In this document: positions 1-8,382 of the stretch, piece by piece
Layout: the number at the start of each line of letters is the position of its first letter
How positions within the stretch are numbered: position 1 is the stretch's first letter
DNA from: Maridesulfovibrio hydrothermalis AM13 = DSM 14728
GTDB taxonomy: Bacteria; Desulfobacterota; Desulfovibrionia; Desulfovibrionales; Desulfovibrionaceae
Assembly (NCBI RefSeq): GCF_000331025.1
Contig: NC_020055.1
Coordinates: forward strand, 2,451,370 to 2,515,369
Length of the DNA: 64,000 nt
Reading direction: 5' to 3'
Notes under the pieces: generated by a model
What the model saw: only the letters and a program-made list of their open reading frames with translations
What the model was told of the DNA's origin: nothing
The model's database searches: none
Position numbers and translations under genes: made by a program

Positions 1-89
1 AGATGATTCTCAGGCGGGCTTAATTTTTTTAGAGAGGTACGTAATCCGGCTGTGTCTGGAAAAGTACTCATTTAATTCTTTGTCTCAGA

Positions 90-1067
90 TTAACCCAGTT
101 GCATGTAGTAATTACGCAGCATTTCAAGTGGGTATGGAGAATCCCAGTGGTTGGTGTATTTGGCTGCTGCATAGTATATAAGCAGAATGAATATTGATCC
201 TGCGGCTATGACGTACCACGGCAGCTTTATGCGGCTGAGTCTGTCTGTCACAGTCAGGCAGTTGTCGACCGGACAGGTTCCGATACATTGTGTACAGCCG
301 ACGCATTCTGCTGAGTTGATGGTCTGCTTGATGTCTACCTCTATTCCGCCGGGGCAGACTTTGCTGCACCTGCCGCAATTGATACAGCTGTTTTCGTCTC
401 GCTTGATGGCAACGGGGGATGCTTTGGATATTATACCGAGCAGTGCTCCGTATGGACACAAAAAACGGCACCAGAAGTAGGGAATGATAATTCCAAGTAT
501 GAGTAGCCCTGCGACAATCAAGGCCGCAGTTTGGCTCATATTGGTGAAAAAGAGCATCATCTTCGCTTCAGCTGTAAAGTTGTATGGTGAGTGGATGAAT
601 GCATCAATTTCGCGTCCGCCCATTTTGACGAAAACGGTGTATACAAAAAAAGTCATGGCAATGTATTTGGGGATAAGCATCCCGAATTCTACTTTGCCTT
701 TAATGGTAACGGTTTTGCCGAGCTTTCTGCCAATCTTGTTAAGTAAATTGTGAATAAAGCCAACCGGGCATAGATAACCGCAGAATCCTTTGCGTACGAT
801 CAAGCTCATGACTATTACGGCGATGAAGATAGTCAGCCCTGCCGGGTGGACCTCGTCGAAGATGCCTTTGGTCACTAATTGTTTAAGTGAGAGCAGAGAG
901 CTGATTGGGAGAAATCCTTCAACTGCGCCGGGTTTGGCTACGGCCAGATCTGATTTTCCTATCATCCATTGGTAGAAAAGGTAAAAGCGGTAGCCTACCC
1001 AGATGCAAAACAGAGTCATTGCAAATTGAATAGAATCCCGCGCTGTCTCAGGGGATATTTTTTTCAT
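90..1067 (-). CDS. 4Fe-4S polyferredoxin-type membrane protein (NapH/CcoG-like)
   Basis: A membrane iron-sulfur protein of 325 residues that should pass electrons at the inner membrane; its partner is not shown. Several hydrophobic segments span residues 12 to 220. Two CxxxCP motifs (CGYLCPVG and CRFLCPYG) follow membrane segments, as in the NapH/NosR/CcoG group. Two ferredoxin-type [4Fe-4S] motifs follow (CINCGRCSKVCP and CVGCTQCIGTCP), then a last membrane segment. It starts 14 bases after the stop of rmlD on the same strand, so it may be the distal gene of that operon, although the functions look unrelated. The ribosome site is weak. The family assignment is firm; the substrate is unknown. 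Confidence 0.85.
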   Translation of the reverse strand: MKKISPETARDSIQFAMTLFCIWVGYRFYLFYQWMIGKSDLAVAKPGAVEGFLPISSLLSLKQLVTKGIFDEVHPAGLTIFIAVIVMSLIVRKGFCGYLCPVGFIHNLLNKIGRKLGKTVTIKGKVEFGMLIPKYIAMTFFVYTVFVKMGGREIDAFIHSPYNFTAEAKMMLFFTNMSQTAALIVAGLLILGIIIPYFWCRFLCPYGALLGIISKASPVAIKRDENSCINCGRCSKVCPGGIEVDIKQTINSAECVGCTQCIGTCPVDNCLTVTDRLSRIKLPWYVIAAGSIFILLIYYAAAKYTNHWDSPYPLEMLRNYYMQLG

Positions 1068-1081
1068 GCTATTCTTTGAGA

Positions 1082-1966
1082 TTAATCTTCTAGATGGTTT
1101 TTAAGATCATTGTAGATGTAATCCCTGAGGGCTTGTACCCACGGGCGTGGAGTTATTCCGGTCACCTCGGTCAGTTTTGAGGTATCCAGAACAGAGTAGG
1201 GCGGTCTTTTCGCTTTGGTGGGGTAAGCACTAGTGGGGACGGGATCTACGCGGCAGTTGATGGCGGAACAGCTGATAGCTTCATCAGCAAGTTCGCACCA
1301 GCTGGCCTTGCCTGAGTTAACAACATTAAAAATTCCTTTGGCCTCGTTTTTGAGCAGTGCGATGGTATATTCTGCAAGGTCGGGAGTATAGGTTGGAGAA
1401 CCGCTCTGATCATGAACAACGGTCAGATTTTCACGTTCTCTGGCAAAGTTCAAAATTTTATGTATGAAATTTGTTTTATAAGGTCCGAAAAGCCATGCTG
1501 TACGGATGATGAGGATGTTTTCGTAACCGGATTCCAGAAGTTTTTCTTCACCTGAAAGCTTGGTGTCACCGTAAACAGATTGAGGATTGGTGGGATCTGT
1601 TTCGGTATAGGGGGAGTCTTTTTTGCCGTCGAATACAAAATCAGTGCTGAAATGGATCAGCTTGCAGTTCTGCGACTTGGCCAGTCTTGCGAGCATTGCC
1701 GGAAAAGTTGTGTTCAGCAGGTGGGCTTTATTTTCCTCATCTTCAGCCTGATCTACCTTGGTGTAGGCTATGGTGTTAAATATCAGGTCCGGCTTTTTTC
1801 TTTCCAGCAGTGCTGAAAGAGATTCTTCATTTAGCGGATCAAAGTCATTACGGGACAAGGGGATTGTTACGATATCATGTTCTTGCAGCTTCTCAGTCAA
1901 AGTTCGCCCGAGAAGGCCGGTTCTTCCACCTAAAATAATAGCTTTTTTGCCTGCCAGATCAATCAT
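1082..1966 (-). CDS. rfbD: dTDP-4-dehydrorhamnose reductase
   Basis: Reduces dTDP-4-dehydro-L-rhamnose to dTDP-L-rhamnose with NAD(P)H, the last step of rhamnose precursor synthesis for surface polysaccharide. The N-terminal nucleotide-binding loop reads GGRTGLLG, a variant of GxxGxxG, and the SDR catalytic pair is visible as YGDTK. I start at ATG 1966 rather than the longer 1984 frame, because 1966 makes an ATGA overlap with the stop of rmlB and has a GGAGAG ribosome site just upstream. Length (about 294 residues) is typical. The overlap implies translational coupling with the dehydratase. The epimerase and thymidylyltransferase genes of the pathway are not in the window. Confidence 0.9.
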   Translation of the reverse strand: MIDLAGKKAIILGGRTGLLGRTLTEKLQEHDIVTIPLSRNDFDPLNEESLSALLERKKPDLIFNTIAYTKVDQAEDEENKAHLLNTTFPAMLARLAKSQNCKLIHFSTDFVFDGKKDSPYTETDPTNPQSVYGDTKLSGEEKLLESGYENILIIRTAWLFGPYKTNFIHKILNFARERENLTVVHDQSGSPTYTPDLAEYTIALLKNEAKGIFNVVNSGKASWCELADEAISCSAINCRVDPVPTSAYPTKAKRPPYSVLDTSKLTEVTGITPRPWVQALRDYIYNDLKNHLED

Positions 1967-2985
1967 TTTCGCTCTCCGTACCATTGGTCCATAAATTCGC
2001 GGTAAGATCCGCTCAGTACTTCTTCAAGCCAGGGGCCATTGTTTTGATACCACTTGATGGTTTTGCGTATGCCTTCATTAAAAGTCACAGCCGGCGTAAA
2101 TCCTAACTCTTTTTCAGCAAGGGCGTAATTCATGGCGTAGCGCATGTCATGGCCGGGTCTGTCTTTCACATAGGTGATCAAGGATTCATCACTGCCGAGG
2201 ATGGCAATAAGTTCATGCACCAGTTCAAGGTTGGTTTTTTCCGCTGCCCCGCCGAAGTTGTAGACTTTGCCGGGTTGCCCTTTAAGCAGGGTAAGCTCAA
2301 CTCCGGTGCAGTGGTCATCAACATAAATCCAGTCGCGAATATTTGAACCGTCTCCATAAATGGGGAGTTTTTCCCCTGCTTGGGCTTTTAAAAACATGAG
2401 GGGGATTAGTTTTTCCGGAAACTGGTAGGGACCGTAGTTGTTGGAACATCTGGTGATGGATACCGGGAATTTGTAAGTTTCAAAATAGGCTCGCGCCATA
2501 AGGTCTGCTCCAGCTTTGGATGCGGAGTAGGGGCTGTTGGGTTCCATCGGATGTGCTTCAGTGAAAGCAGGGTCATCGGGGCCGAGAGTCCCGTAGACTT
2601 CATCTGTAGAAACGTGGACGAATTTTTCAATACCGGCACTACGTGCGCATTCCATGATGTTTTGCGCGCCCAGAGTGTTGGTTGTCAGAAAAGGGGCCGG
2701 ATCATTGATAGACCTGTCCACGTGAGATTCAGCTGCGAAGTTCACCACTGCATCAATTTTATGATCATTCAGAACAGAGGTGACCAGCTTTTTATCGCAG
2801 ATATCGCCGTGAATAAATGTGTATCCTGAGTTTTCATCTTGTTCCAGTTTCAGTAGATTTTTGCGATTTCCGGCGTAAGTAAGCTTGTCAAGATTGAATA
2901 TTTTCCAGTCAGGATGTCTTTCCTGCATGAGGTAAATGAAATTTGTTCCGATAAAGCCGCATCCACCGGTAATGAGAAGTCGCAT
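1963..2985 (-). CDS. rfbB: dTDP-glucose 4,6-dehydratase
   Basis: Converts dTDP-D-glucose to dTDP-4-keto-6-deoxy-D-glucose, the second step towards dTDP-rhamnose. The extended SDR features are all present: GGCGFIG nucleotide-binding loop at residues 7-13, the STDEVYG segment carrying catalytic Thr, Asp and Glu, and the YSASKAG motif with catalytic Tyr and Lys. The protein has 340 residues, normal for RmlB. A GGAG ribosome site lies just before ATG 2985. Its stop overlaps the rmlD start by four bases. About 120 bases separate it from trmL upstream, so a promoter probably lies there. Confidence 0.94.
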   Translation of the reverse strand: MRLLITGGCGFIGTNFIYLMQERHPDWKIFNLDKLTYAGNRKNLLKLEQDENSGYTFIHGDICDKKLVTSVLNDHKIDAVVNFAAESHVDRSINDPAPFLTTNTLGAQNIMECARSAGIEKFVHVSTDEVYGTLGPDDPAFTEAHPMEPNSPYSASKAGADLMARAYFETYKFPVSITRCSNNYGPYQFPEKLIPLMFLKAQAGEKLPIYGDGSNIRDWIYVDDHCTGVELTLLKGQPGKVYNFGGAAEKTNLELVHELIAILGSDESLITYVKDRPGHDMRYAMNYALAEKELGFTPAVTFNEGIRKTIKWYQNNGPWLEEVLSGSYREFMDQWYGERK

Positions 2986-3105
2986 ATAATCTCCAGAAAT
3001 AATTAAATGTAAGACAGCAATATACTGTTTGCTAACATGTTATGCAAGAAAGTGCAGGGTTCTACTTTGTGTGCAGAATATATGATAGTTTGTTTGCACA
3101 AAAAG

Positions 3106-3591
3106 TTACTTGAAAGAAATATCCCCATCAAGGCAGGACAGTGCTTGATAAAGAATAATTCCTGCTGATGTGGAGAGGTTCAGACTTCTGACATTGTCAG
3201 TAATTGGTATATTCACAGCATGTTCAAACTCATCAAACATCCAGTTCGGCAGGCCGCGTGTTTCCGGTCCGAACACAAGATGGTCGCCGGGCATGAACTT
3301 GAATTTAAAAAGAGAGGAACCGCGTTTGGCGCTTGTAGTTATCAGTCTGCCTGATTGAACATTATCTTTGAATTCCTGCCAGTTTTTCCAGACAGAAAGT
3401 TTGACGCTGGGCCAGTAATCAAGTCCCGCCCGTTTGAGATGCTTATCAGATATAGAGAATCCAAGCGGCTCAATTAAATGCAGCGCGGTATCTGTTCCGG
3501 CGCAGAGTCTGGCTATGTTTCCGGTATTTGGTGGTATTTCAGGCTCAAAAAGTACGATGCTGAACGGATTGATAAATTTTTCCTGCTTCAT
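3106..3591 (-). CDS. trmL: tRNA (cytidine/uridine(34)-2'-O)-methyltransferase, TrmL-type SPOUT enzyme
   Basis: Methylates the 2'-hydroxyl of the wobble nucleotide of tRNA-Leu isoacceptors in characterised members. The protein has 161 residues, the usual size for this minimal SPOUT methyltransferase. The three SPOUT knot motifs are readable: EPEIPPNTGNIARLC near the N terminus, the FGPETRGLP segment near residue 112, and the C-terminal IPITDNVRSLNLSTSAG stretch that binds AdoMet. The gene stands alone on the minus strand, and a 570-base gene-free region lies upstream. No convincing Shine-Dalgarno precedes the ATG. The family call is secure; the exact tRNA substrate is by analogy. Confidence 0.88.
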   Translation of the reverse strand: MKQEKFINPFSIVLFEPEIPPNTGNIARLCAGTDTALHLIEPLGFSISDKHLKRAGLDYWPSVKLSVWKNWQEFKDNVQSGRLITTSAKRGSSLFKFKFMPGDHLVFGPETRGLPNWMFDEFEHAVNIPITDNVRSLNLSTSAGIILYQALSCLDGDISFK

Positions 3592-4161
3592 GGGGGAATC
3601 GATAGCAGGAGAATTTATTCAGGGCAATGGTTTGTTTTAAGACATTGGAAAAAGAGCTGCCTTATAGCGGAAGGATTTAGAAAAATAAAAAAATGTCCGG
3701 ATTAATCGCGGGAGGGAGGCAGAATCGCTTTTGTATAATTTATTTCTAAGCTGTTCGGTTCTACCGGTTCCTGCACTCGCCTATCAGTCCAGAACATTTT
3801 TTTATGACGGGGAGAAGAACGACTCTTATGTTAGTGGCTTTCGCCTAAATTTTTGTTTGTTTAGTCTGTTCTTGTTTTCGTCATCTTAATTTCTATTAAG
3901 CATTTTATATGCCAAGATAGCACTGTTTTGTATCTGTTTAATATAACAGGGCTATTTTCAGGTGGCTTATGCTTTACAAAATGCAAAAGCGAGGGAAGTC
4001 AGAAAAACGACAGTTCGTAAGTGTTTTTTTATAGCGTGGCAGGTTTGATGGAGAACGGTAGCAACAGGCGGGGCAAAGAGGATAATCAATCTCTTTCATC
4101 CATATCCGTAAGGAGGGAGATATTTTCTCGAACCTTACGGATATGGTTTTTTAACAAAGCT
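3592..4161. other. Gene-free region between trmL and ridA
   Basis: About 570 bases with no convincing coding frame on either strand. The only clear structure is the hairpin and T-run at 4100-4152. Because the T-run is on the plus strand and no plus-strand gene precedes it, an unannotated plus-strand transcript is possible. A TATAAT lies at about 3735 but lacks a recognisable -35 element. Confidence 0.5.
4100..4152 (+). terminator. Intrinsic terminator without an assigned upstream gene
   Basis: Perfect 14-base arms (CCATATCCGTAAGG at 4100-4113 and its complement at 4133-4146) are followed by six T residues on the plus strand. Read on the minus strand there is no T-run after the stem, so it is not an obvious terminator for ridA, which ends at 4162. 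Confidence 0.75.
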
Positions 4162-4542
4162 TTAAATGGCTGCAATGCACTTGATTTCAACAAGGCCGCC
4201 TTTGGGGAGCGCGCTGACTTCTATGGCGGCTCTTGCTGGTTTGTGAGATGAAAAATATTCAGCATATACGTTGTTGACAGTTGCGAAATCTTCCATGCTG
4301 GTCAGAAATACATCAACGCTGATTACCTTGTTTAAAGAGCTTCCGCATGCTTCAAGGATTGCTTTGAGGTTTACAAGGGCCTGTCTGGTCTGTGCTTCAA
4401 CATCTTCGGAAACAAATTCGCCCGTTTTAGGAGAAAGTCCAAGCTGGCCGCTGACGAAAGCCTGACCATTGTAGATGGTTGCCTGAGAATACGGACCGAT
4501 TGCAGCGGGTGCGTTTTCGGTATTTACGGTAGTTACGATCAT
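4162..4542 (-). CDS. ridA: RidA family reactive-intermediate deaminase
   Basis: Hydrolyses reactive enamine/imine intermediates released by PLP enzymes such as threonine dehydratase. The 126-residue protein covers the family from the N-terminal IGPYSQA motif to the C-terminal VEIKCIAAI strand that carries the conserved Glu. An Arg in KPARAAIEVSALPKGG matches the substrate-carboxylate Arg of the family. I use ATG 4542, preceded by AAGGA, instead of a 34-residue-longer frame that runs back into the upstream gene. It starts 4 bases after the stop of the Gate-domain membrane protein, so the two are probably one operon. Confidence 0.9.
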   Translation of the reverse strand: MIVTTVNTENAPAAIGPYSQATIYNGQAFVSGQLGLSPKTGEFVSEDVEAQTRQALVNLKAILEACGSSLNKVISVDVFLTSMEDFATVNNVYAEYFSSHKPARAAIEVSALPKGGLVEIKCIAAI

Positions 4543-4546
4543 GATT

Positions 4547-5545
4547 CTATCCTTTTTCGGTATTAAGATTTTTGGGGAGTCCCCACAAATATTTATCGGA
4601 GAAGCTCTCCGGTATAATTTTAGTAAGCTGAACAATGGCTGCAACGATGGCGATCGAAAATATCAATCTGCCCCAGAACAGACCGGAAATGTGTCCGCCT
4701 ATCATCATGAGCAGCAGCGTGTCTTCAATGACACTGTGGCACAGGCTCATGAGTGTTAACGAGTAGAACACATCTTTTTTATCGATGCGTCCAGATCTGG
4801 TTTCATGGATAATCATGCCGCCGCCGTATGAAAGGCCCATAGTAAGCCCTACAACGGTAAGAGCGGAAGCCTTTGAACCTATTCCCATGAGGGTCAGCAG
4901 GGGGCGTAATAGAAAATCCATAGCCGCAATAACTCTGATTTTAGTCAGAATTTTCATGACTGTCAGCAGGGTCAAAATGATGCCGAAAATGGAGAGCAGG
5001 TTTCTTGCTTCTCCCAAGGCCCATTCCAGAACAGTTTTTTCTACAGCTGAGTTATCGGGAGTAAGAATAATATTGGCCTGACCTTGCAGGATGTCAAGAT
5101 TGTCATATGCCAGATGAAGTATAAGCCCTATGAGAAATGCTCCAAGCAGTCTGACTGTCAGCTGGAAGATTAACTTGGGGCCGGAGCTTTGCACGACCCG
5201 CAGTTCAACAGGCATGGAGTGGGCAACAAGGATCATCGTGCCCAGCACTGTGGCCTGTGCTGAGGTCAGAGGTTGATCCTGAACAAGGCTTAGAAAAACG
5301 ATCAATCCGCTGTAAATATTATTGATCAGTGCTGTGGCCCAGACAAGTCCCATCTCACCGGGAAGGCCGACCAGCTCCATTATCGGGGCCAGCGGAGCAG
5401 CCAGATAGCCGATCAGGTCAAGTTCCTGTAAAATTTTGACGACAACAACAACCGGAATCATAATTTTAAATAGATCCAGTGAGATACGCGCAGCATCTTT
5501 AACGGTAGAAATGACGGGGGATAGCAGTGATTTTTTATCAGTCAT
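4547..5545 (-). CDS. Nucleoside-recognition (Gate) domain membrane protein
   Basis: A polytopic inner-membrane protein of about 332 residues with two Gate-type repeats, related to SpmA/SpmB and nucleoside-transporter gates. Roughly eight hydrophobic segments are visible, with the polar glycine-rich SYGGGMIIHETRSG stretch near the second repeat. Substrate unknown. The open frame extends back to a TTG at 5593, but that would translate the terminator hairpin at 5576-5612, so ATG 5545 is chosen although no good Shine-Dalgarno precedes it. It lies just downstream of the STAS gene's terminator and is closely followed by ridA. Confidence 0.72.
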   Translation of the reverse strand: MTDKKSLLSPVISTVKDAARISLDLFKIMIPVVVVVKILQELDLIGYLAAPLAPIMELVGLPGEMGLVWATALINNIYSGLIVFLSLVQDQPLTSAQATVLGTMILVAHSMPVELRVVQSSGPKLIFQLTVRLLGAFLIGLILHLAYDNLDILQGQANIILTPDNSAVEKTVLEWALGEARNLLSIFGIILTLLTVMKILTKIRVIAAMDFLLRPLLTLMGIGSKASALTVVGLTMGLSYGGGMIIHETRSGRIDKKDVFYSLTLMSLCHSVIEDTLLLMMIGGHISGLFWGRLIFSIAIVAAIVQLTKIIPESFSDKYLWGLPKNLNTEKG

Positions 5546-5575
5546 GGTGAGGGATGCGCTTGGTCTTGGAAAAAT

Positions 5576-5612
5576 AAAAACCGGGCAAAGCAAATATGCC
5601 AGCCCGGTTTTT
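5576..5612 (-). terminator. Bidirectional-type terminator after the STAS gene
   Basis: Eleven-base arms (AAAAACCGGGC and its complement) flank a 15-base loop. On the minus strand the stem is followed by TTTTTATTTTT. It separates the STAS gene from the Gate-domain gene. Confidence 0.85.
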
Positions 5613-5625
5613 GCCGCTTAATAAG

Positions 5626-5979
5626 CTAAGCCAGCATTTGCTGTTTTAAGCCTTCTACAGCGTCTTCTTCTGTGCCGTAAAGCTCGAAGATTTTGTGCAG
5701 GGCGGCAATATCGATGATTTTTTTAACCCGGTCGGTGATGTTGAACATGGCAATACAGCCTTTTTCTTTCATCAGTTTGTTGCGCAGGGTTATTAGAGTT
5801 CCGATTCCCATACTGTCCATAAAATCTACACTGCTCATATCGAGAGCTATATTAAATTTCTTCTCATCAAAAAGAGGAGCAATCTGGCGCTGAAAATCAT
5901 GGCTTACGACATGGTTCAGTTCCTGAGAGTTGATTTTAACGACAGTGACTTCGTCGATCTGATTAAAACTAATTTCCAT
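5626..5979 (-). CDS. STAS-domain anti-sigma-factor antagonist-like protein
   Basis: A 117-residue stand-alone STAS protein of the SpoIIAA/RsbV type. These proteins act in partner-switching by binding a kinase or anti-sigma factor when a conserved serine is unphosphorylated. The signature region reads VDFMDSMGIGTL, with the candidate phospho-serine in DSMG near residue 57. AAGGAAG precedes the ATG. No RsbW-like kinase or anti-sigma factor lies next to it; the upstream neighbour is a receiver/histidine-kinase protein on the same strand 85 bases away, which could be a signalling partner, but that is inference. Confidence 0.85.
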   Translation of the reverse strand: MEISFNQIDEVTVVKINSQELNHVVSHDFQRQIAPLFDEKKFNIALDMSSVDFMDSMGIGTLITLRNKLMKEKGCIAMFNITDRVKKIIDIAALHKIFELYGTEEDAVEGLKQQMLA

Positions 5980-6064
5980 TTTTCTTCCTTATTATGATGT
6001 GGTTCTACTAAAAGGATCACGCGTAGGAAGCTACACCGCCTTTCAAGTTCTAGCAAGTGATGAG

Positions 6065-7183
6065 TTAGCCCGGAAAAGTAATTTGTATTGTCGCTCCGTT
6101 ATTATTGCAGAAATCTACTTTCCCGCTAAGTTGCTGGGCAAGTGTCTCGACTAATGTCATGCCCAGTGTTTTGGTGCTTCCTATTGTGAACTCTTCAGGC
6201 ATTCCTATTCCGTTGTCAGATACTACCAGTTTGATATATCCATCGGTGCGGTTCATGGAAATACTTAACGTACCTACGCCTTCTTCAGGGTAGGCATGGC
6301 GTAGAGCATTGGAAACCAGTTCATTAATAATGAGTCCGCATGGAATTGCTGAGTCAATGCCCAGATGAACATTATTAATATCAAATGTAGGAGTGACTTT
6401 GCCGTCAACAGAGTATGAACGCAGTAAAAAGTTGATAAGAGTTAGCGCATACTCATTCATGTCAATGCGTGAAAGGTCTTCTGAACGGTAGAGCTTTTCA
6501 TGCAGCATGGACATTGAGCGAACCCGGTGCTGACATTCTCGCAGCAGGTTGCTTGCTTCAATATCGTCGGTGTATCCGCTTTGCAGACTTAAAAGGCTTG
6601 AAATAACTTGCAGATTATTTTTTACGCGATGGTGGATCTCTTTAAGCATGACTTCTTTTTCAGCAAGTGATGCTCGAACCATTTTTTCAGATGTTTTGCG
6701 GGCAGATATTTCTTCGGAGAGGACTTTGTTCATCTGCTGCAACTCTTCAGTGCGTTGCCGGATTTTGATTTCCAGTTCTTCTTTGTATCTTTCGTTTTCT
6801 ACCAGAAGTCTGGCTCTTTCTCTGGTACGGATGATTGCGCATTCCAGATCATTCAAATCTGTGATGGGTTTGGGAATATAGTCCCATGATCCCAGTCTGA
6901 CGGTAGCAATAACGTCGTCAAAGGAACCTGTTCCGGAAACCACAATGACGGGTGTTTGAGGTGCCTCCTGTCCTAATGTTTTCAGAACTGAAAGACCGTC
7001 CATTTCCGGCATACGGAGGTCAAGCAGGACGACATCAGGCTTATGCTCTCTGAATATGTCCAAACCTTCTGAACCGTTTCCGGCTTGTAGTACTTCATAA
7101 CCGCTATCTTCCAGAAAGTGGGCAATGGAAAGTCTGACACTTTCGTCATCATCAATAGTCAGTACTTTTGGGGAATCATCCAT
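6065..7183 (-). CDS. Receiver-histidine kinase fusion (REC - coiled coil - HisKA_2 - HATPase)
   Basis: A soluble 372-residue signalling protein. Residues 5-120 form a CheY-like receiver with phospho-acceptor Asp55 in VVLLDLRMPEMDG and conserved Lys in IPKPI. Residues 120-175 look like a coiled coil. A HisKA_2 segment follows (EIHHRVKNNLQVISSLL, His184/His185), then an ATPase domain with NELVSNALRHA and the DNGIGMP G-box. There is no membrane segment, so a separate sensor kinase must phosphorylate the receiver. The HisKA_2 type often feeds partner-switch or general-stress pathways, which fits the STAS gene just downstream. No strong ribosome site is visible. Confidence 0.88.
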   Translation of the reverse strand: MDDSPKVLTIDDDESVRLSIAHFLEDSGYEVLQAGNGSEGLDIFREHKPDVVLLDLRMPEMDGLSVLKTLGQEAPQTPVIVVSGTGSFDDVIATVRLGSWDYIPKPITDLNDLECAIIRTRERARLLVENERYKEELEIKIRQRTEELQQMNKVLSEEISARKTSEKMVRASLAEKEVMLKEIHHRVKNNLQVISSLLSLQSGYTDDIEASNLLRECQHRVRSMSMLHEKLYRSEDLSRIDMNEYALTLINFLLRSYSVDGKVTPTFDINNVHLGIDSAIPCGLIINELVSNALRHAYPEEGVGTLSISMNRTDGYIKLVVSDNGIGMPEEFTIGSTKTLGMTLVETLAQQLSGKVDFCNNNGATIQITFPG

Positions 7184-7401
7184 ATGCTAGTATACTCGGC
7201 TTGTGTTAGAGTCGCTTGGGGAGGTTTTAAAACAGCCTCATTGCGAAAACTGTTGTTTCAAGTCAATCCATCTGATGTAAATATTATATAAAAATGAACA
7301 TCTGAGAGTTTCAATAATGATGCCTTTTTTTTATTTTAGGAGTATATATGGATATTAGTAATTAGCCAAGTACAGAATTTGTTTTCGGAGGTGCGTTCTA
7401 A

Positions 7402-8088
7402 GTGGACAATGTCAGGGTTATTCTTGTAGCTTCTCAGGGGGCAAGTCGAATGGCGTATATTAAGGCTTTACGCAGCTTTGATATTCAATTTGATGTTGCT
7501 GAATCTTTGAGCGATATTTCTAAAAATTATAATAAAGTTAAATATAATGGGTTTATTATAGATGTCCCGACTTTACTCCGGGCTGGTGCTGCCGATAAAG
7601 CTGAGGCAAATCTTTTGATTGATAACTTTCCGGTTTTAAGGCTTAACTACAAAGCATCAGACGGGATCAGGTGTCTTCCTACCGGAAAATATTCCGGACA
7701 TGGAAATACACTGGAAGAATTTTTATGGGAGAATTGTTCGAAGTTTGCTCCCCGGTCATTGCGTGGAACCAAGAAAGGAACCAGAGTACTCAATGTGCTT
7801 TTGAACCGTGATCTTAATTCCCCTGCAAGAGGGGGAGAGAAAAGTGTCACCATTAATTTTTCTTCAGAGGGGGCGTTCTTTTTTTCTGTGGCGGGGTGGA
7901 AAAAAGGAGATTCTCTCTGGGTGCTGATAAAAGAATTGTCTGATAAAACCCCCATCAAGGCAGAAGTCATGAGAGTAATTCCCTGGGGGAAGACGCAAGC
8001 TATTCCGGGAATCAGTGTTAATTTTTTAAATTTGTCAGAAGGGCAAGCCGATCAGATTGAAGAGCTGATTCAGGAAGAGAAGGTATAA
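7402..8088 (+). CDS. PilZ-like domain protein with N-terminal receiver-like region
   Basis: A 228-residue protein, first in a two-gene run. Its N-terminal half (MDNVRVILVASQGASRMAYI) resembles the start of a receiver fold without the usual acidic pocket. The C-terminal half, from about residue 117, looks like a PilZ domain: RGTKKGTR and then VTINFSSEGAFFFS, where PilZ proteins normally have D/N-x-S-x-x-G. Cyclic-di-GMP binding is therefore possible but unproven. The start is GTG, with CGGAGG about 10 bases upstream. The stop is 2 bases before the next gene. Confidence 0.65.
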   Translation: MDNVRVILVASQGASRMAYIKALRSFDIQFDVAESLSDISKNYNKVKYNGFIIDVPTLLRAGAADKAEANLLIDNFPVLRLNYKASDGIRCLPTGKYSGHGNTLEEFLWENCSKFAPRSLRGTKKGTRVLNVLLNRDLNSPARGGEKSVTINFSSEGAFFFSVAGWKKGDSLWVLIKELSDKTPIKAEVMRVIPWGKTQAIPGISVNFLNLSEGQADQIEELIQEEKV

Positions 8089-8090
8089 TT

Positions 8091-8300
8091 ATGAATGATA
8101 AGAAAGTAGATAAAAATTTTGAAAGGCTGCTTGAGTGTATGGCTCGCGGAATTCTTGTCGGCGGTTCTATTGGAGCTATTGCCGGTTGGTTTTTTATGGA
8201 CCTTCAGCGCGCTCTTTTACTTGGAATGCTGATCGGCTGTGTTGCCGGATTGACCATGAAGAATGTAAAAGATAAAAAAGATGCTGAAGCTGAGAAATAA
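8091..8300 (+). CDS. Small two-helix membrane protein
   Basis: A 69-residue protein with two hydrophobic segments (GILVGGSIGAIAGWFF and ALLLGMLIGCVAGL) rich in small residues, flanked by charged tails. No family is recognised. It follows the PilZ-like gene by 2 bases, so it is almost certainly co-transcribed with it and may be its membrane partner. A strong bidirectional terminator lies just downstream. Confidence 0.7.
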   Translation: MNDKKVDKNFERLLECMARGILVGGSIGAIAGWFFMDLQRALLLGMLIGCVAGLTMKNVKDKKDAEAEK

Positions 8301-8323
8301 AATCCGCAATTAACTTTTTTTGA

Positions 8324-8366
8324 AAAGACAAAGCCGCTCTGTGATTAACAGGGCGGCTTTGTCTTT
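8324..8366. terminator. Bidirectional terminator between convergent genes
   Basis: AAAGACAAAGCCGC at 8324-8337 pairs with GCGGCTTTGTCTTT around a short loop, giving a U-rich 3' side in both directions. It serves the small membrane protein gene (plus) and the ABC ATPase gene (minus). Confidence 0.85.
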
Positions 8367-8382
8367 GTCTGGCCTAAGTATA

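Noticed and set aside
2-180. Open plus-strand frame running in from the window start
   Set aside because: It overlaps the end of the certain polyferredoxin gene in antisense and shows no recognisable protein end.
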